Below are positions 22,837 to 31,762 of a stretch of DNA of 64,000 bases, piece by piece. This DNA comes from Sphingobium soli (GTDB lineage Bacteria; Pseudomonadota; Alphaproteobacteria; Sphingomonadales; Sphingomonadaceae): NCBI RefSeq assembly GCF_020782245.1, contig NZ_JAJGNP010000007.1:111608-175607 (forward strand), written 5' to 3'. The first letter of the stretch is position 1; each line of letters begins with the position of its first letter. Under the pieces are notes generated by a model. It ran no database searches. It was not told where the DNA came from and was given only the letters and a program-made list of their open reading frames with translations. A program made the position numbers and the translations under genes.

Positions 22837-25230
22837 ATGGATAAGGCCGTCACCATGGGCGCGATCGGCATGGGCGCGCTCGTCGTCGCTCTGGCGCAGC
22901 CCGCTTTTGCGCAGCAGGCGCAATCGGGTGCAAGCGAAGGCATTCAGGATATTGTCGTCACTGCGCGCCGCACTGAAGAAAGTCTTCAGACGACCCCGAT
23001 CGCTGTCACGGCGCTCACGCCCGAAGCATTGGCGACGGCCAAGGTGGAAAATGTCGTCGATCTTCAGCGCACCGCGCCGGGCCTGGTCATCGGCCGCGGT
23101 TCGGCGGGGGGCGACGGCATCGTCTTCGTGGCCATTCGTGGCCAGGGCAATCTCCAGCCGATCCTTGCCAACGATCCGGCCGTGGCCACCTATATTGACG
23201 GGATATATATCCCTCGTCCCTCAACGGGCATGACCGATATTCAGGACGTTCAGCGGCTGGAGGTTCTGCGCGGGCCGCAGGGTACGCTCTTTGGTCGCAA
23301 CACGACCGGTGGCGCGATCAACATCGTCACCAACGATCCGAACGACGAGCTCAGCGGCACCTTCAAGGCGGAGTTTGGCAATTACAGCACGTTGGGTGCG
23401 CAGGCCAATATCAATGTACCGCTCGCAGAGGGGCTCGCGATCCGCCTGAGCGGCGCGATCAACGAGCGGGACGGCTATGGCGACAATCTCGCCACCAATC
23501 GCGACTTTTCCGATAACAACAGCAAATTCTTACGCGGCAAGCTCAAATATGAAGGCAATGGCTGGGACCTGACGCTTTCGGCCGACTGGAACCGCCAGTC
23601 CAACCATGGTCAGCAGATCGCGCTCTGGGCCTTCAATCCGGCGATCGTCCCCGCCGCCTTCCAGCCGGGCCTCACGGCCGGTCTGCTGACCAAGGATCAT
23701 TGGTGGGGCAACACCGCGACCGGGACATCGACCCCGGCCACGATCGGTGCGCTGACCCCGGAAGCGCAGGCTCTCTACGGTGTGAAGCCATTCAATACGC
23801 TCGAAGTATATGGGTTTTCCGGTACGCTCAACGTCGAACTGGGTGGCCTGAACTTCAAGTCGATCACGGGCTATCGCCATTCGATGAACTATGGCCAGAA
23901 TGATACGGACGGTACGGCCGTCCCGTTGCTGGCGACTTTTGCAGGGTCTGGATCCTATTATATTTCTCAGGAATTCCAGCTTTCCGGCAATATTACCGAC
24001 AGCCTCAGCTTCATCACGGGCGCTTATGCCGGCAAGGAAAGCGGCTATGAATTCAGCCGCTCGCAGATTTTTGGCGGACTCATCCGCGATTCCAACGCCG
24101 ACGTCACCAACAAGACCTTCGGTTTGTTCGCGCAGGCCTATTATGAACTGACCCCGAAGCTGCGTGCGGTCGGCGGCTTCCGTTATACATGGGACACCCG
24201 CGACAGCGTGCTGCATAATGCGCAGGTATATGGTTTGCCCTATAACGTCGCCGTGGCGGGTACGCCGACTGGCATCAACTGCACCGTGACGCCAACCAGC
24301 CCCGTGACGGCGACCACCTGCAATCAGGAGCAGAATGCCAAATTCAATTATCCGGCCTGGAACCTGGGCATCGACTGGCAGGCTAGCGACAATATCTTCC
24401 TCTATGCTGCGACCCGCGGCGCGGCGAAGGCCGGCGGCTGGAACCTGCGTGCAGGCGGCCTGCCTGCCTTCTCTCCTGAAAAGGTGAAGGATGTGGAGGC
24501 CGGTCTGAAGGTCGATCTCTTCGACCGACGCCTGCGCTTCAACTCGGCGGTCTTCCATACCTGGAAGGATGACAATCAGGCGATCGTCAACAGCTTCGTG
24601 ACCGGTATCGGTGTTACCCAATATATCCAGAACAACGGCAAGGTCCGCATCTGGGGCATAGAAAATGAAATCACCGCCGTGCCCTGGGAAGGCATGACGC
24701 TCAGCGTCAACGGCTCGCTGCAGGATGGCAAATATGCGAAGGGCAGCTTCAGCGAAATCCAGGTGGTGGCCGGCAGCGGCTGCACCAACAGCGCCGGGGT
24801 CGCCAACGGCTGCGTCGTCGATCTGAGCGGCTTGCCGCTGCTGCAATTGCCCAAGAAGCAGCTTAACGTCAGCGCCACGCAGAAGATTCCTGTCGGCGGC
24901 GGCACGCTCGCCGTCACTGGCGCCTATTCCTATGTCGGGGGTCAGCATTTCGATGCGGTCCGGGCGGCGGATCAGGCGTCGGCGGCGACAAAGGCGGCCT
25001 ACGAGACGGAAAACCGCCTCGGCTTCGTACCTGGCTATGGCATTTTCAACGGGCGTATCGCGTTCCAGCTTGAAAATCCCAATGTCGAAGTGGCGGTCTA
25101 TGGCCGCAACATCACGAACAAGAAATATCTGCTGCGCCGCTTCCCCGATCTCTATCGGACATTGGGAATTGCAGCCGCCTATGTTGGCCAGCCGGCTACC
25201 TATGGCGTTGAAACAACGTTTAAATTCTGA
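22837..25230 (+). CDS. TonB-dependent outer-membrane receptor
   Basis: This 797-residue protein has a signal peptide ending QPAFAQQ, then GIQDIVVTARRTEESLQTTP as the TonB-box/plug entry. The plug contains VLRGPQGTLFGRNTTGGAIN, and the C-terminus ends with the barrel signature TTFKF, finishing in Phe. AGGGGAGGAAG precedes the ATG. Sphingomonads use many such receptors to take up hydrophobic or bulky substrates. Its position after an AraC gene and next to catabolic SDR and P450 genes suggests import of the pathway substrate rather than a siderophore. The motif GCGCAAATCGG (22764-22774) lies upstream and has a near match before the second receptor. Confidence 0.93.
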   Translation: MDKAVTMGAIGMGALVVALAQPAFAQQAQSGASEGIQDIVVTARRTEESLQTTPIAVTALTPEALATAKVENVVDLQRTAPGLVIGRGSAGGDGIVFVAIRGQGNLQPILANDPAVATYIDGIYIPRPSTGMTDIQDVQRLEVLRGPQGTLFGRNTTGGAINIVTNDPNDELSGTFKAEFGNYSTLGAQANINVPLAEGLAIRLSGAINERDGYGDNLATNRDFSDNNSKFLRGKLKYEGNGWDLTLSADWNRQSNHGQQIALWAFNPAIVPAAFQPGLTAGLLTKDHWWGNTATGTSTPATIGALTPEAQALYGVKPFNTLEVYGFSGTLNVELGGLNFKSITGYRHSMNYGQNDTDGTAVPLLATFAGSGSYYISQEFQLSGNITDSLSFITGAYAGKESGYEFSRSQIFGGLIRDSNADVTNKTFGLFAQAYYELTPKLRAVGGFRYTWDTRDSVLHNAQVYGLPYNVAVAGTPTGINCTVTPTSPVTATTCNQEQNAKFNYPAWNLGIDWQASDNIFLYAATRGAAKAGGWNLRAGGLPAFSPEKVKDVEAGLKVDLFDRRLRFNSAVFHTWKDDNQAIVNSFVTGIGVTQYIQNNGKVRIWGIENEITAVPWEGMTLSVNGSLQDGKYAKGSFSEIQVVAGSGCTNSAGVANGCVVDLSGLPLLQLPKKQLNVSATQKIPVGGGTLAVTGAYSYVGGQHFDAVRAADQASAATKAAYETENRLGFVPGYGIFNGRIAFQLENPNVEVAVYGRNITNKKYLLRRFPDLYRTLGIAAAYVGQPATYGVETTFKF

Positions 25231-25239
25231 TCGGATAAG

Positions 25240-25287
25240 TGGCTGGCGGGACAATCTGCAATCGATGCAGCTTTCTCTCGCCAGCCA
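25240..25287 (+). other. Long intergenic stem-loop between receptor and SDR genes
   Basis: Nine-base arms TGGCTGGCG (25240-25248) and CGCCAGCCA (25279-25287) enclose a smaller hairpin CTGCA/TGCAG (25256-25260 and 25266-25270). There is no T-run, so it is more likely an mRNA-stabilising or attenuating structure than a simple terminator. It lies between the TonB-receptor stop and the SDR start. Confidence 0.55.
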
Positions 25288-25304
25288 TCACCGGGGACGG
25301 GCGC

Positions 25305-26108
25305 ATGATGACGAGGTTGGTAGACAGGGTAGGGATCGTCACGGGCGGCGGCGGCGGTATCGGTACCGCGGTCGCCCGACGTCTGGTCGCGGAGGGCGCG
25401 CGCGTCGTGATCGCCGACCTGTTCGAGGCTGCCGCCGTTTGCGCGGCGGAACCGCTGGGCGACAACGCACTGCCGGTACAGTTCGATGCTGCCGATCCGC
25501 AATCGGTAAAGGCGATGGTCGATCGCACCGTAGACCATTTCGGCAGGCTGGACATATTGCACAACAACGCGGCAATGACCGATCCGGACAAAAGCCCGCA
25601 GGATACCACAGCCGTCGATATCCCGATCGGCATCTGGCGCGAAATTCTCGACGTCAATCTCACCGGCTATCTGCTCGGATGCAAATATGCCATCCCGCAT
25701 ATGGTCGCGGGCGGCGGCGGTTCGATCATCAACACCGCATCCAATTCGGGCAGTGCAGGGGATCTGGCGCGCATCGCCTATGGTTCGTCCAAGGCGGCGA
25801 TCATCGGGCTCACCAAATATGTGGCGACCCAGCATGGGCGGGAGAATATCCGCTGCAATAGTATCGCGCCGGGTGTCGTGCTGACCGAAGCCCTTGAAAA
25901 GACCGTGCCGGGGCTGAAGGAAATCATCCATCGGCACATATTGACGCCGGAATTCGGAACGCCGGATGATATCGCGGCGCTGGTCGCGTTCCTGGCTTCG
26001 GACGAAGCGCGCTACATCACGGGCGAGAATATCTCGATTTCGGGCGGCGGCCTCGTCCACCAACCCCATTATGCCGACCTGCTGGCCTTCATGCAGGCGA
26101 AGGACTGA
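25305..26108 (+). CDS. Short-chain dehydrogenase/reductase (SDR)
   Basis: This 267-residue SDR has the cofactor loop TGGGGGIG, DLFEAA with an Asp typical of NAD(H) preference, HNNAAM in place of NNAG, a Ser in TASNSG and YGSSK as the catalytic pair. The start is the tandem ATG at 25305 (MMTRLVDR). It follows the receptor gene by 74 bases through a stem-loop and is convergent with the small NTF2-like gene. Likely oxidises an alcohol of the pathway. Confidence 0.87.
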   Translation: MMTRLVDRVGIVTGGGGGIGTAVARRLVAEGARVVIADLFEAAAVCAAEPLGDNALPVQFDAADPQSVKAMVDRTVDHFGRLDILHNNAAMTDPDKSPQDTTAVDIPIGIWREILDVNLTGYLLGCKYAIPHMVAGGGGSIINTASNSGSAGDLARIAYGSSKAAIIGLTKYVATQHGRENIRCNSIAPGVVLTEALEKTVPGLKEIIHRHILTPEFGTPDDIAALVAFLASDEARYITGENISISGGGLVHQPHYADLLAFMQAKD

Positions 26109-26144
26109 GCCGTGTCCAGCGCCTGCACGTCGGAACATGCAAGG

Positions 26145-26510
26145 TTAATGACCGGTTCGATGAAAATAGCGGATCGTCAGCCGGCCATCGGCGACCTTGT
26201 AGGTTTCGAGGCTGGGCAGAGTGACAATGCCATCTTTGGTTTGCAGGCGGTTGGCAACATAAGCGGCGCCCTCGGCGCCGTTGACGATCACTTCGAGCGG
26301 TTCCGTCGTGCATTTTCCGCCATATTCCGCCCACATGTCGGCCATCGCGGCGTCGCCGTCCACGGCGGGCGATCCGACATATTCGATCGTAAACCCCTCT
26401 GGCCCCAACGCCCGGAAAAGGCGATCGAGTTCGTCGCGCTTCCCTTCGTTCCACAGCCGGTAATTGTCCCGGATCGCCTGTTCCAGATCCAGCACGTCTG
26501 CCTCACTCAT
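26145..26510 (-). CDS. Small NTF2/SnoaL-like protein
   Basis: This 121-residue protein has an N-terminal helix with AIRDNYRLWNEGKRDELDRLF and later GAEGAAYVANRLQTKDG and a C-terminal YKVADGRLTIRYFHR, the usual NTF2-like pattern. The ATG at 26510 (MSEADV) lies eight bases after AGGAGG; an ATG two codons earlier is too close to that site. It is convergent with the SDR and divergent from the P450 gene (116 bases between). Third member of this fold in the window. Function unknown. Confidence 0.75.
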   Translation of the reverse strand: MSEADVLDLEQAIRDNYRLWNEGKRDELDRLFRALGPEGFTIEYVGSPAVDGDAAMADMWAEYGGKCTTEPLEVIVNGAEGAAYVANRLQTKDGIVTLPSLETYKVADGRLTIRYFHRTGH

Positions 26511-26626
26511 GTGCATCGCCTCCTGTCATTGCGGATCGTCCGCATGCTCACCAGTCACAGACGGACGCCCACGATCGCACCTGTCTTTGGCAGGGGTGGA
26601 ATTTATCTCTTTTTGCTTCGGAGACT

Positions 26627-27850
26627 ATGATGACCCAAGTCGCACAACAGCCCCTGCCGGATCACGTGCCGCCCGAACTGGCGATGGCGCTGCCGCTCTT
26701 TTCGCGGACGGTGATCTATGACAACCCACAGGAAGTGCTGATCCCCGCGATGCATGCGGAGCTGCCGCCGATCACCTATGTCACCAACATCTTCCCGGGC
26801 GATCAACCTGGCTGGCTGCTCAAAAATGCCGAGGATGTACAGGCGATGCTGCGCGATGCCGACAATTTCACCAAGAATGGCATGGGCAAATGGGCGCAGA
26901 ATATCGGCGAGAACTGGCTGGTCATTCCAACCGAGGCCGACCCGCCAATCCACACCGGCTATCGCAAGGCGCTGAACAGTCATTTCGCACCCCAGAAGAT
27001 GTTCGCGATGAAGGAACAGGTGCGCGAGCGAGCGCAGGCCTTGATCGATGCCTTCAAGGATCGCGGACAATGCGATTTCATCGATGAGTTTTCGGAAAAA
27101 TTCCCGATCTTCATCGTCCTCGATCTGCTGGGCCTTCCGCAGGAAAGAATGACGCAATTCCTTAAATGGGAAAAGGAAATGCTCCATTCCAACGACTGGC
27201 AAGTGCGCGGTAACGCCGTACGCTGCGTGAAGGATTATCTGCTGGAAGAGATTGAGGCACGTCGCCAGCAGCCGCGCGACGACTATATCAGCAAGGTGCT
27301 GACCTTCGAGGTCGATGGCCGTTTGTGGAATGATGACGAGGTGTTCGGCCATTGCTTCAATCTGTACATTGGTGGCCTCGACACGGTTACGTCCCTGCTC
27401 GGCAACATCTTCAACTATCTGGCGTCGCATCCGGACAAACAGAACGAGCTGCGCGCTGATCCATCGCTGATCGTCCTGGCAGTCGAAGAATTCCTGCGCG
27501 CCTTCGCGCCGGTTACGGCCTTCCGTATCGCAACCAAGGTCATCGAGATTCATGGGCAGAAAATAATGCCCGGCGATTATGTGGCGTTTAGTTCCCCCGT
27601 GGTGGGACGCGACCCGGCTTTCTATGAAGATCCCCAAGCGATCCGCTTCGATCGCAAGGCGCCGCACATGTCGCTGGGCAGTGGCATCCACAAATGCCTG
27701 GGGATGCACCTGGCACGGCTGGAACTGCAGATCGCGGTCGAGGAATTCGTCAAGGCCATACCGGAATTCCGGATCAAAGACGGTTTCCGGGTGCCATATT
27801 ATGTGGGCAATATCCTGCATGTGCCGGACCTCCACCTGCAATGGGGCTGA
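26627..27850 (+). CDS. Cytochrome P450, CYP101 (P450cam)-like
   Basis: This 407-residue soluble P450 has the I-helix motif G249-G-L-D252-T253, the ExxR pair E288/R291 and the heme loop SLGSGIHKCLGMHLARLE with ligand Cys357. The order and several segments match P450cam: GQCDFIDEFSEKFPI, the GGLDTV motif and KAIPEF near the C-terminus. The Phe normally seven residues before the Cys is Leu350 here. P450cam-type enzymes usually hydroxylate terpenoids and take electrons from a putidaredoxin; the ferredoxin at 3449 is a candidate but no reductase is visible. It is divergent from the NTF2-like gene and convergent with the AraC gene at 27950. Confidence 0.93.
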   Translation: MMTQVAQQPLPDHVPPELAMALPLFSRTVIYDNPQEVLIPAMHAELPPITYVTNIFPGDQPGWLLKNAEDVQAMLRDADNFTKNGMGKWAQNIGENWLVIPTEADPPIHTGYRKALNSHFAPQKMFAMKEQVRERAQALIDAFKDRGQCDFIDEFSEKFPIFIVLDLLGLPQERMTQFLKWEKEMLHSNDWQVRGNAVRCVKDYLLEEIEARRQQPRDDYISKVLTFEVDGRLWNDDEVFGHCFNLYIGGLDTVTSLLGNIFNYLASHPDKQNELRADPSLIVLAVEEFLRAFAPVTAFRIATKVIEIHGQKIMPGDYVAFSSPVVGRDPAFYEDPQAIRFDRKAPHMSLGSGIHKCLGMHLARLELQIAVEEFVKAIPEFRIKDGFRVPYYVGNILHVPDLHLQWG

Positions 27851-27949
27851 ATATTCCCAAGGCTCTCACGCCCACCGATATGGGGAGTGAGCGCCTGAAA
27901 CGGCAATCTGGAGCGGGGTCGATGGCGTCGGCCCCTGCTCTGGTGCGGT

Positions 27950-28858
27950 CTAGCTGTATAGTATATCCTTCCGGAATGCCCCTGGGCTGAGGCCTGTCGC
28001 CTTCCGGAAGGCGGCACTGAAGGCTGCAGCGCTTTGGAAGCCGCAATTGCCCGCGATGACCTTGATGAGAGCGCCATCCTGCATCAATTCCCGTTTGGCC
28101 CGCGCAATCCGCGCATCGGCAATGTAGCTGCCGAGCGTCTTTCCGACCGTGTTCTTGAAGATCCGCGCCAGATGCCGTGAGCTGACACCGCATTCTATCG
28201 CAAGGTCGACGACCGACAATGGTCCCGCCAGTTCCGCCTCGATCCGTTCCTGAAGACGGCGCAGGCGCCAGTCCGCCATGCGTTGATCGGTTTCAACATC
28301 GGATTTGTGTGGAATTTGAAGGTGTCGACAGAGGTCGATGACCAGTGACAACGCAATGGTCTCGACCATGATGGCGGGAGCGAAGCCGGGATGGCGCACC
28401 TCGTGTGCAAGCCGGGACATACCGTTCAGTATCCACGGTGCCTTCACATCGAAACAGGGGGGCAATGAGGAAGGTAGCGTGTCATTCTCGAAGAGTTGAT
28501 CTGCTGCGTGGCTTTCAAACGTCAAACAGAAAATGCGATATTCGCTGGGTTCGCAGCGCGCCGCAAATTGGCTCCCCTTGGGCAGATAGGACACCTCGCC
28601 AAAGGGCGGCGCATGACGACGGCCGTCGGGGAACAGGCGTGAGCCGCGCGCGCGTGGGCCAAGCGAATAGTCGAGATAGTGACTGTTCGGCTCGAATATG
28701 GCGTCACAACTGCGATCCCAGGCAAAATGTCGGATGTCGGCCCGAATGCCGTTGGCAATGATGCTGTCCTCGACGTGGAAATAGGCGGTTGTGAGCGGTT
28801 GGCATGGGAGAATGGTGCCAGTCGGCTGAATTTTGGATCGTTCGCTCGCCATCGCCAT
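27950..28858 (-). CDS. AraC family transcriptional regulator
   Basis: This 302-residue protein has a sensing region with SHYLDYSLGPR and GEVSYLPKGSQF and two C-terminal helix-turn-helix motifs (VVDLAIECGVSSRHLARIF and IKVIAGNCGFQSAAAFSAAF, then SPGAFRKDI). GGGGGAG lies before the ATG at 28858; a second in-frame ATG follows two codons later. It is divergent from the TonB-receptor gene at 29172 across a 313-base region and is the obvious candidate to control it. The N-terminal region is clearly related to that of the regulator at 21787. Confidence 0.88.
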   Translation of the reverse strand: MAMASERSKIQPTGTILPCQPLTTAYFHVEDSIIANGIRADIRHFAWDRSCDAIFEPNSHYLDYSLGPRARGSRLFPDGRRHAPPFGEVSYLPKGSQFAARCEPSEYRIFCLTFESHAADQLFENDTLPSSLPPCFDVKAPWILNGMSRLAHEVRHPGFAPAIMVETIALSLVIDLCRHLQIPHKSDVETDQRMADWRLRRLQERIEAELAGPLSVVDLAIECGVSSRHLARIFKNTVGKTLGSYIADARIARAKRELMQDGALIKVIAGNCGFQSAAAFSAAFRKATGLSPGAFRKDILYS

Positions 28859-29171
28859 TGGGTCCGCTCCCCCTTTTCAAAGCCTACTGTCGACCCTTTT
28901 TATAAGCGATGTTATGGGGCCTCATCCAAAACAGGTCGATGCTCAATCATATTGCGCAAACCGGACATCCCATCGCGAAACCGTCATCATGTTCATGGCC
29001 CGACGGTCGAAAAATTCCAAAGCATCGCGAAGCGGACATTGGTTTGATCGCAGACAGGACATGGCGCGGAAGCCGGTTTTCCGGGCTCCTTGCCAATGCT
29101 AGCCGTCGATGGGGATGGGTAGAGATAGAAAAACGTCCTGCCCGTATGCAATGGCTCTGGGAGGGGATAAT
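28859..29171. promoter_or_regulatory. Divergent regulatory region between AraC and TonB-receptor genes
   Basis: This stretch of 313 bases holds no convincing gene. GCGCAAACCGG at 28954-28964 closely resembles GCGCAAATCGG at 22764-22774 before the other receptor, and TATTGCGC extends the match. No classical sigma70 promoter stands out. It probably holds the binding sites for the adjacent AraC protein. Confidence 0.4.
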
Positions 29172-31634
29172 ATGGCTTCAGAGAAATGGTTTCGGACAAG
29201 CGCCTTGGCGAGCTTGTCGGTTTTTGTCACGGCCGCTGCGCCGGCGGTGGCGGCGGATCAGATCGGTTCTGTGGGAATAGAGGACATCGTGGTCACCGCC
29301 CGGCGGACCGAGGAAAATATCCAGACGACGCCGGTCGCCGTCACCGCTCTTTCGACTGAAATGATCAAACAGGCGCAGGTCGGCGATGTGGCTGGTCTGC
29401 AGCGCACCGCGCCCAGCCTGTCGATCGCGACCGGCGCCCCGGGCGGTTCGGGTTTCGTCTATATCTCCATTCGCGGCATGCCGGCATTGAACCCGGGCGT
29501 CGCCAACGACCCTTCGGTCGCGACCTATGTTGACGGGGTTTATATTCCGCGTCCTTCGCAGGGTTCGGCCGATCTCATCGACCTCCAGCGGGTCGAGGTC
29601 CTGCGCGGCCCCCAGGGCACGTTGTTCGGTCGCAACACCACCGGCGGCGCGCTCAACATCGTCACGGTCAATCCTACGGGCGATTTCGAAGGACAGTTCC
29701 GCATTCAAGGCGGCAACTATGATTATCGCAATATCGACGCGGTGCTCAACGTACCATTGGTGGGCGATGAATTGGCGGCGCGCTTCGTCTATGATTTCGT
29801 GGATCACGACGGCTACGCCCGCAATGTGACCTCGAACAGCGAATTGAAGGACCGTAACAGCCATTATGCCCGTGCTAAATTGCGTTGGGCGCCCGCCGGC
29901 AGCAACTGGTCCGCGACGCTCAGCGGCGACTACAATATCATCAAGGATCATGGTCAGTTCGTCGGCCTCGCAGCGGTCAATCCGGGCGCCAGCGCGGCAA
30001 TCGGCGCGATCAACGCCGCAACCCCTCTTGCGGCATATCTGCACAACAAAGCCTATTGGTATAATGCCTATGGCATTCCATTCAGCACCAATCCGCCGGT
30101 CGGGTCCAATTATGGGTTTCTGACCGCGGGCAGCCGGAGTGCCTATAACAGGCTGGAAGCTTATGGCGGCAATCTCACGATAGATGGCGAAATCGGTTCT
30201 GTTACGGTGAAATCCATCTCTGCCTATCGCTACAGCAACGCAATAGGTCTGAACGAACTCGATGGTACGCCTGCTCAGATTCTGGCGGCCGAAAGTGCCT
30301 ACAAGTCCGATCAATACTCCCAGGAACTTCAGTTGTCCGGAGAGCTTGGCGATCGGTTCAGTTATATTCTCGGCAGCTATTATTCGACAGAAAGCGGCCG
30401 TGAATCGTCGGTGGCGCAGACGTTCGGCTCCTTTACCCCCGCAGCCCCGGCACCCAATTTCGGTTTCAGCCTGAATTACGGCAAAGTGAAGAATATCTCG
30501 GTCGGCCTGTTCGGCCAGGGCTATTACCGTCTGACCGATACGATCCGTCTTACAGGAGGCGTCCGTTGGACATGGGATAAGCGAGAGGTTGTTCTGCTGA
30601 ACAGAACGAATCTGGCCGCTAATAGCTGCGCGCCTGAACTGCTCTCAAATCCGGATTTCATTGCGCCTTGCAGCCTACCGCGTTCGGTCAAATATGATTA
30701 TCCCGCCTGGACGGCAGGCATCGATGTGGAGATCACCGACGGCCTGTTTGCTTATGTGAAAACGAGCGCCGCATCGAAGGCCGGCGGCTTCAACATGCGT
30801 AATGGTTCGGCCGCGACGCCGCCGTTCAAGCCGGAGAAGGTCAGGGACGTTGAACTCGGCGTCAAGTTCAGTACATCGGATAACCGTTTGCGTATCAATG
30901 CCGCGGCTTTCCATTCCTGGCAGTCTGAGGTGCAGCGCAATGCTTCCGATTGCATCACTCCACCGGGCGCGCTCGCTTGTACAACCACGCAATTCCTCCG
31001 CAACTCGGGTAACGCGCGTGTCTATGGCGGCGAACTCGAAATAAGCGCTGTTCCTTGGGGAGGAATGCTGGTCTCCGGCAATCTTGCCTTGCTCGACGGC
31101 AAATATGTCGCCGGTACCTTCGTTGAGCAGCAGCAGTTCGTCCCCGTCGCCGGCGCCAATGTGTCCGATTGCGTCGCTGGCACCGCTGCGGGTTCAGTCC
31201 GCTGTTCGGTCGTCCGCAGCGGCGAGGCTCTGCCGCAGATGCCCAAAAAGCAGTTCGGCATCTCGGTGACCCAGAAACTCGCCACTTCGGTCGGGGAACT
31301 CTCGATCCACGTGAACTACGCCTATATCGGTCGACAGAATTTCGGTCTGTTCACCGCCGATCCGCGTCGTCCGCAGGCTTATCGTGATGCGGTCGCCATC
31401 GCCAACCGGATCAACACCATTTCGGGATACGGGCTCTTTAATGGGCGTATCGCGCTGCAGATCGAAGATCCCAATCTTGAGTTGTCGGTATTCGGCCGCA
31501 ACATCGGCGGCAAGAAATATGTGACCCGCGCATTCGCCGATCAGTTGCCGACACTGGGCACGGCGATCGACTATATCGGCGATCCCTTCACATGGGGCAT
31601 CGGCGCCACCTTTCGTTTCGGGCCGAAAAGCTAG
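29172..31634 (+). CDS. TonB-dependent outer-membrane receptor
   Basis: This 820-residue receptor has a signal peptide ending PAVAADQ, then IEDIVVTARRTEENIQTTP and the plug segment VLRGPQGTLFGRNTTGGALN. It is a paralogue of the receptor at 22837, with similar plug and terminal regions. The barrel ends in ATFRF followed by four extra residues (GPKS), so the usual terminal Phe is not the last residue. The ATG at 29172 lies behind GGGAGGGGATA. It is divergent from an AraC gene and followed by a beta-hydroxyacid dehydrogenase gene. Substrate unknown. Confidence 0.92.
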   Translation: MASEKWFRTSALASLSVFVTAAAPAVAADQIGSVGIEDIVVTARRTEENIQTTPVAVTALSTEMIKQAQVGDVAGLQRTAPSLSIATGAPGGSGFVYISIRGMPALNPGVANDPSVATYVDGVYIPRPSQGSADLIDLQRVEVLRGPQGTLFGRNTTGGALNIVTVNPTGDFEGQFRIQGGNYDYRNIDAVLNVPLVGDELAARFVYDFVDHDGYARNVTSNSELKDRNSHYARAKLRWAPAGSNWSATLSGDYNIIKDHGQFVGLAAVNPGASAAIGAINAATPLAAYLHNKAYWYNAYGIPFSTNPPVGSNYGFLTAGSRSAYNRLEAYGGNLTIDGEIGSVTVKSISAYRYSNAIGLNELDGTPAQILAAESAYKSDQYSQELQLSGELGDRFSYILGSYYSTESGRESSVAQTFGSFTPAAPAPNFGFSLNYGKVKNISVGLFGQGYYRLTDTIRLTGGVRWTWDKREVVLLNRTNLAANSCAPELLSNPDFIAPCSLPRSVKYDYPAWTAGIDVEITDGLFAYVKTSAASKAGGFNMRNGSAATPPFKPEKVRDVELGVKFSTSDNRLRINAAAFHSWQSEVQRNASDCITPPGALACTTTQFLRNSGNARVYGGELEISAVPWGGMLVSGNLALLDGKYVAGTFVEQQQFVPVAGANVSDCVAGTAAGSVRCSVVRSGEALPQMPKKQFGISVTQKLATSVGELSIHVNYAYIGRQNFGLFTADPRRPQAYRDAVAIANRINTISGYGLFNGRIALQIEDPNLELSVFGRNIGGKKYVTRAFADQLPTLGTAIDYIGDPFTWGIGATFRFGPKS

Positions 31635-31762
31635 GCGTGACCTGTCGGCCTTGGCGCTCCCGCAATGGTTTGGCGGTCAGGCGGACCCCGTCGGGGATTT
31701 ACGAAAGACGTTCGGAGTGATTAGCTCATTCGCGAACTTGGACGAAGCCTGAGGGATATTTC

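Noticed and set aside
23530..25254. 574-residue minus-strand frame
   Set aside because: It is antisense to the TonB receptor and has no recognisable domain.
27851..27949. Possible terminator hairpins between the P450 and AraC genes
   Set aside because: GAGCGGGG and CCCCTGCTC pair only partly and no T-run follows on either strand.
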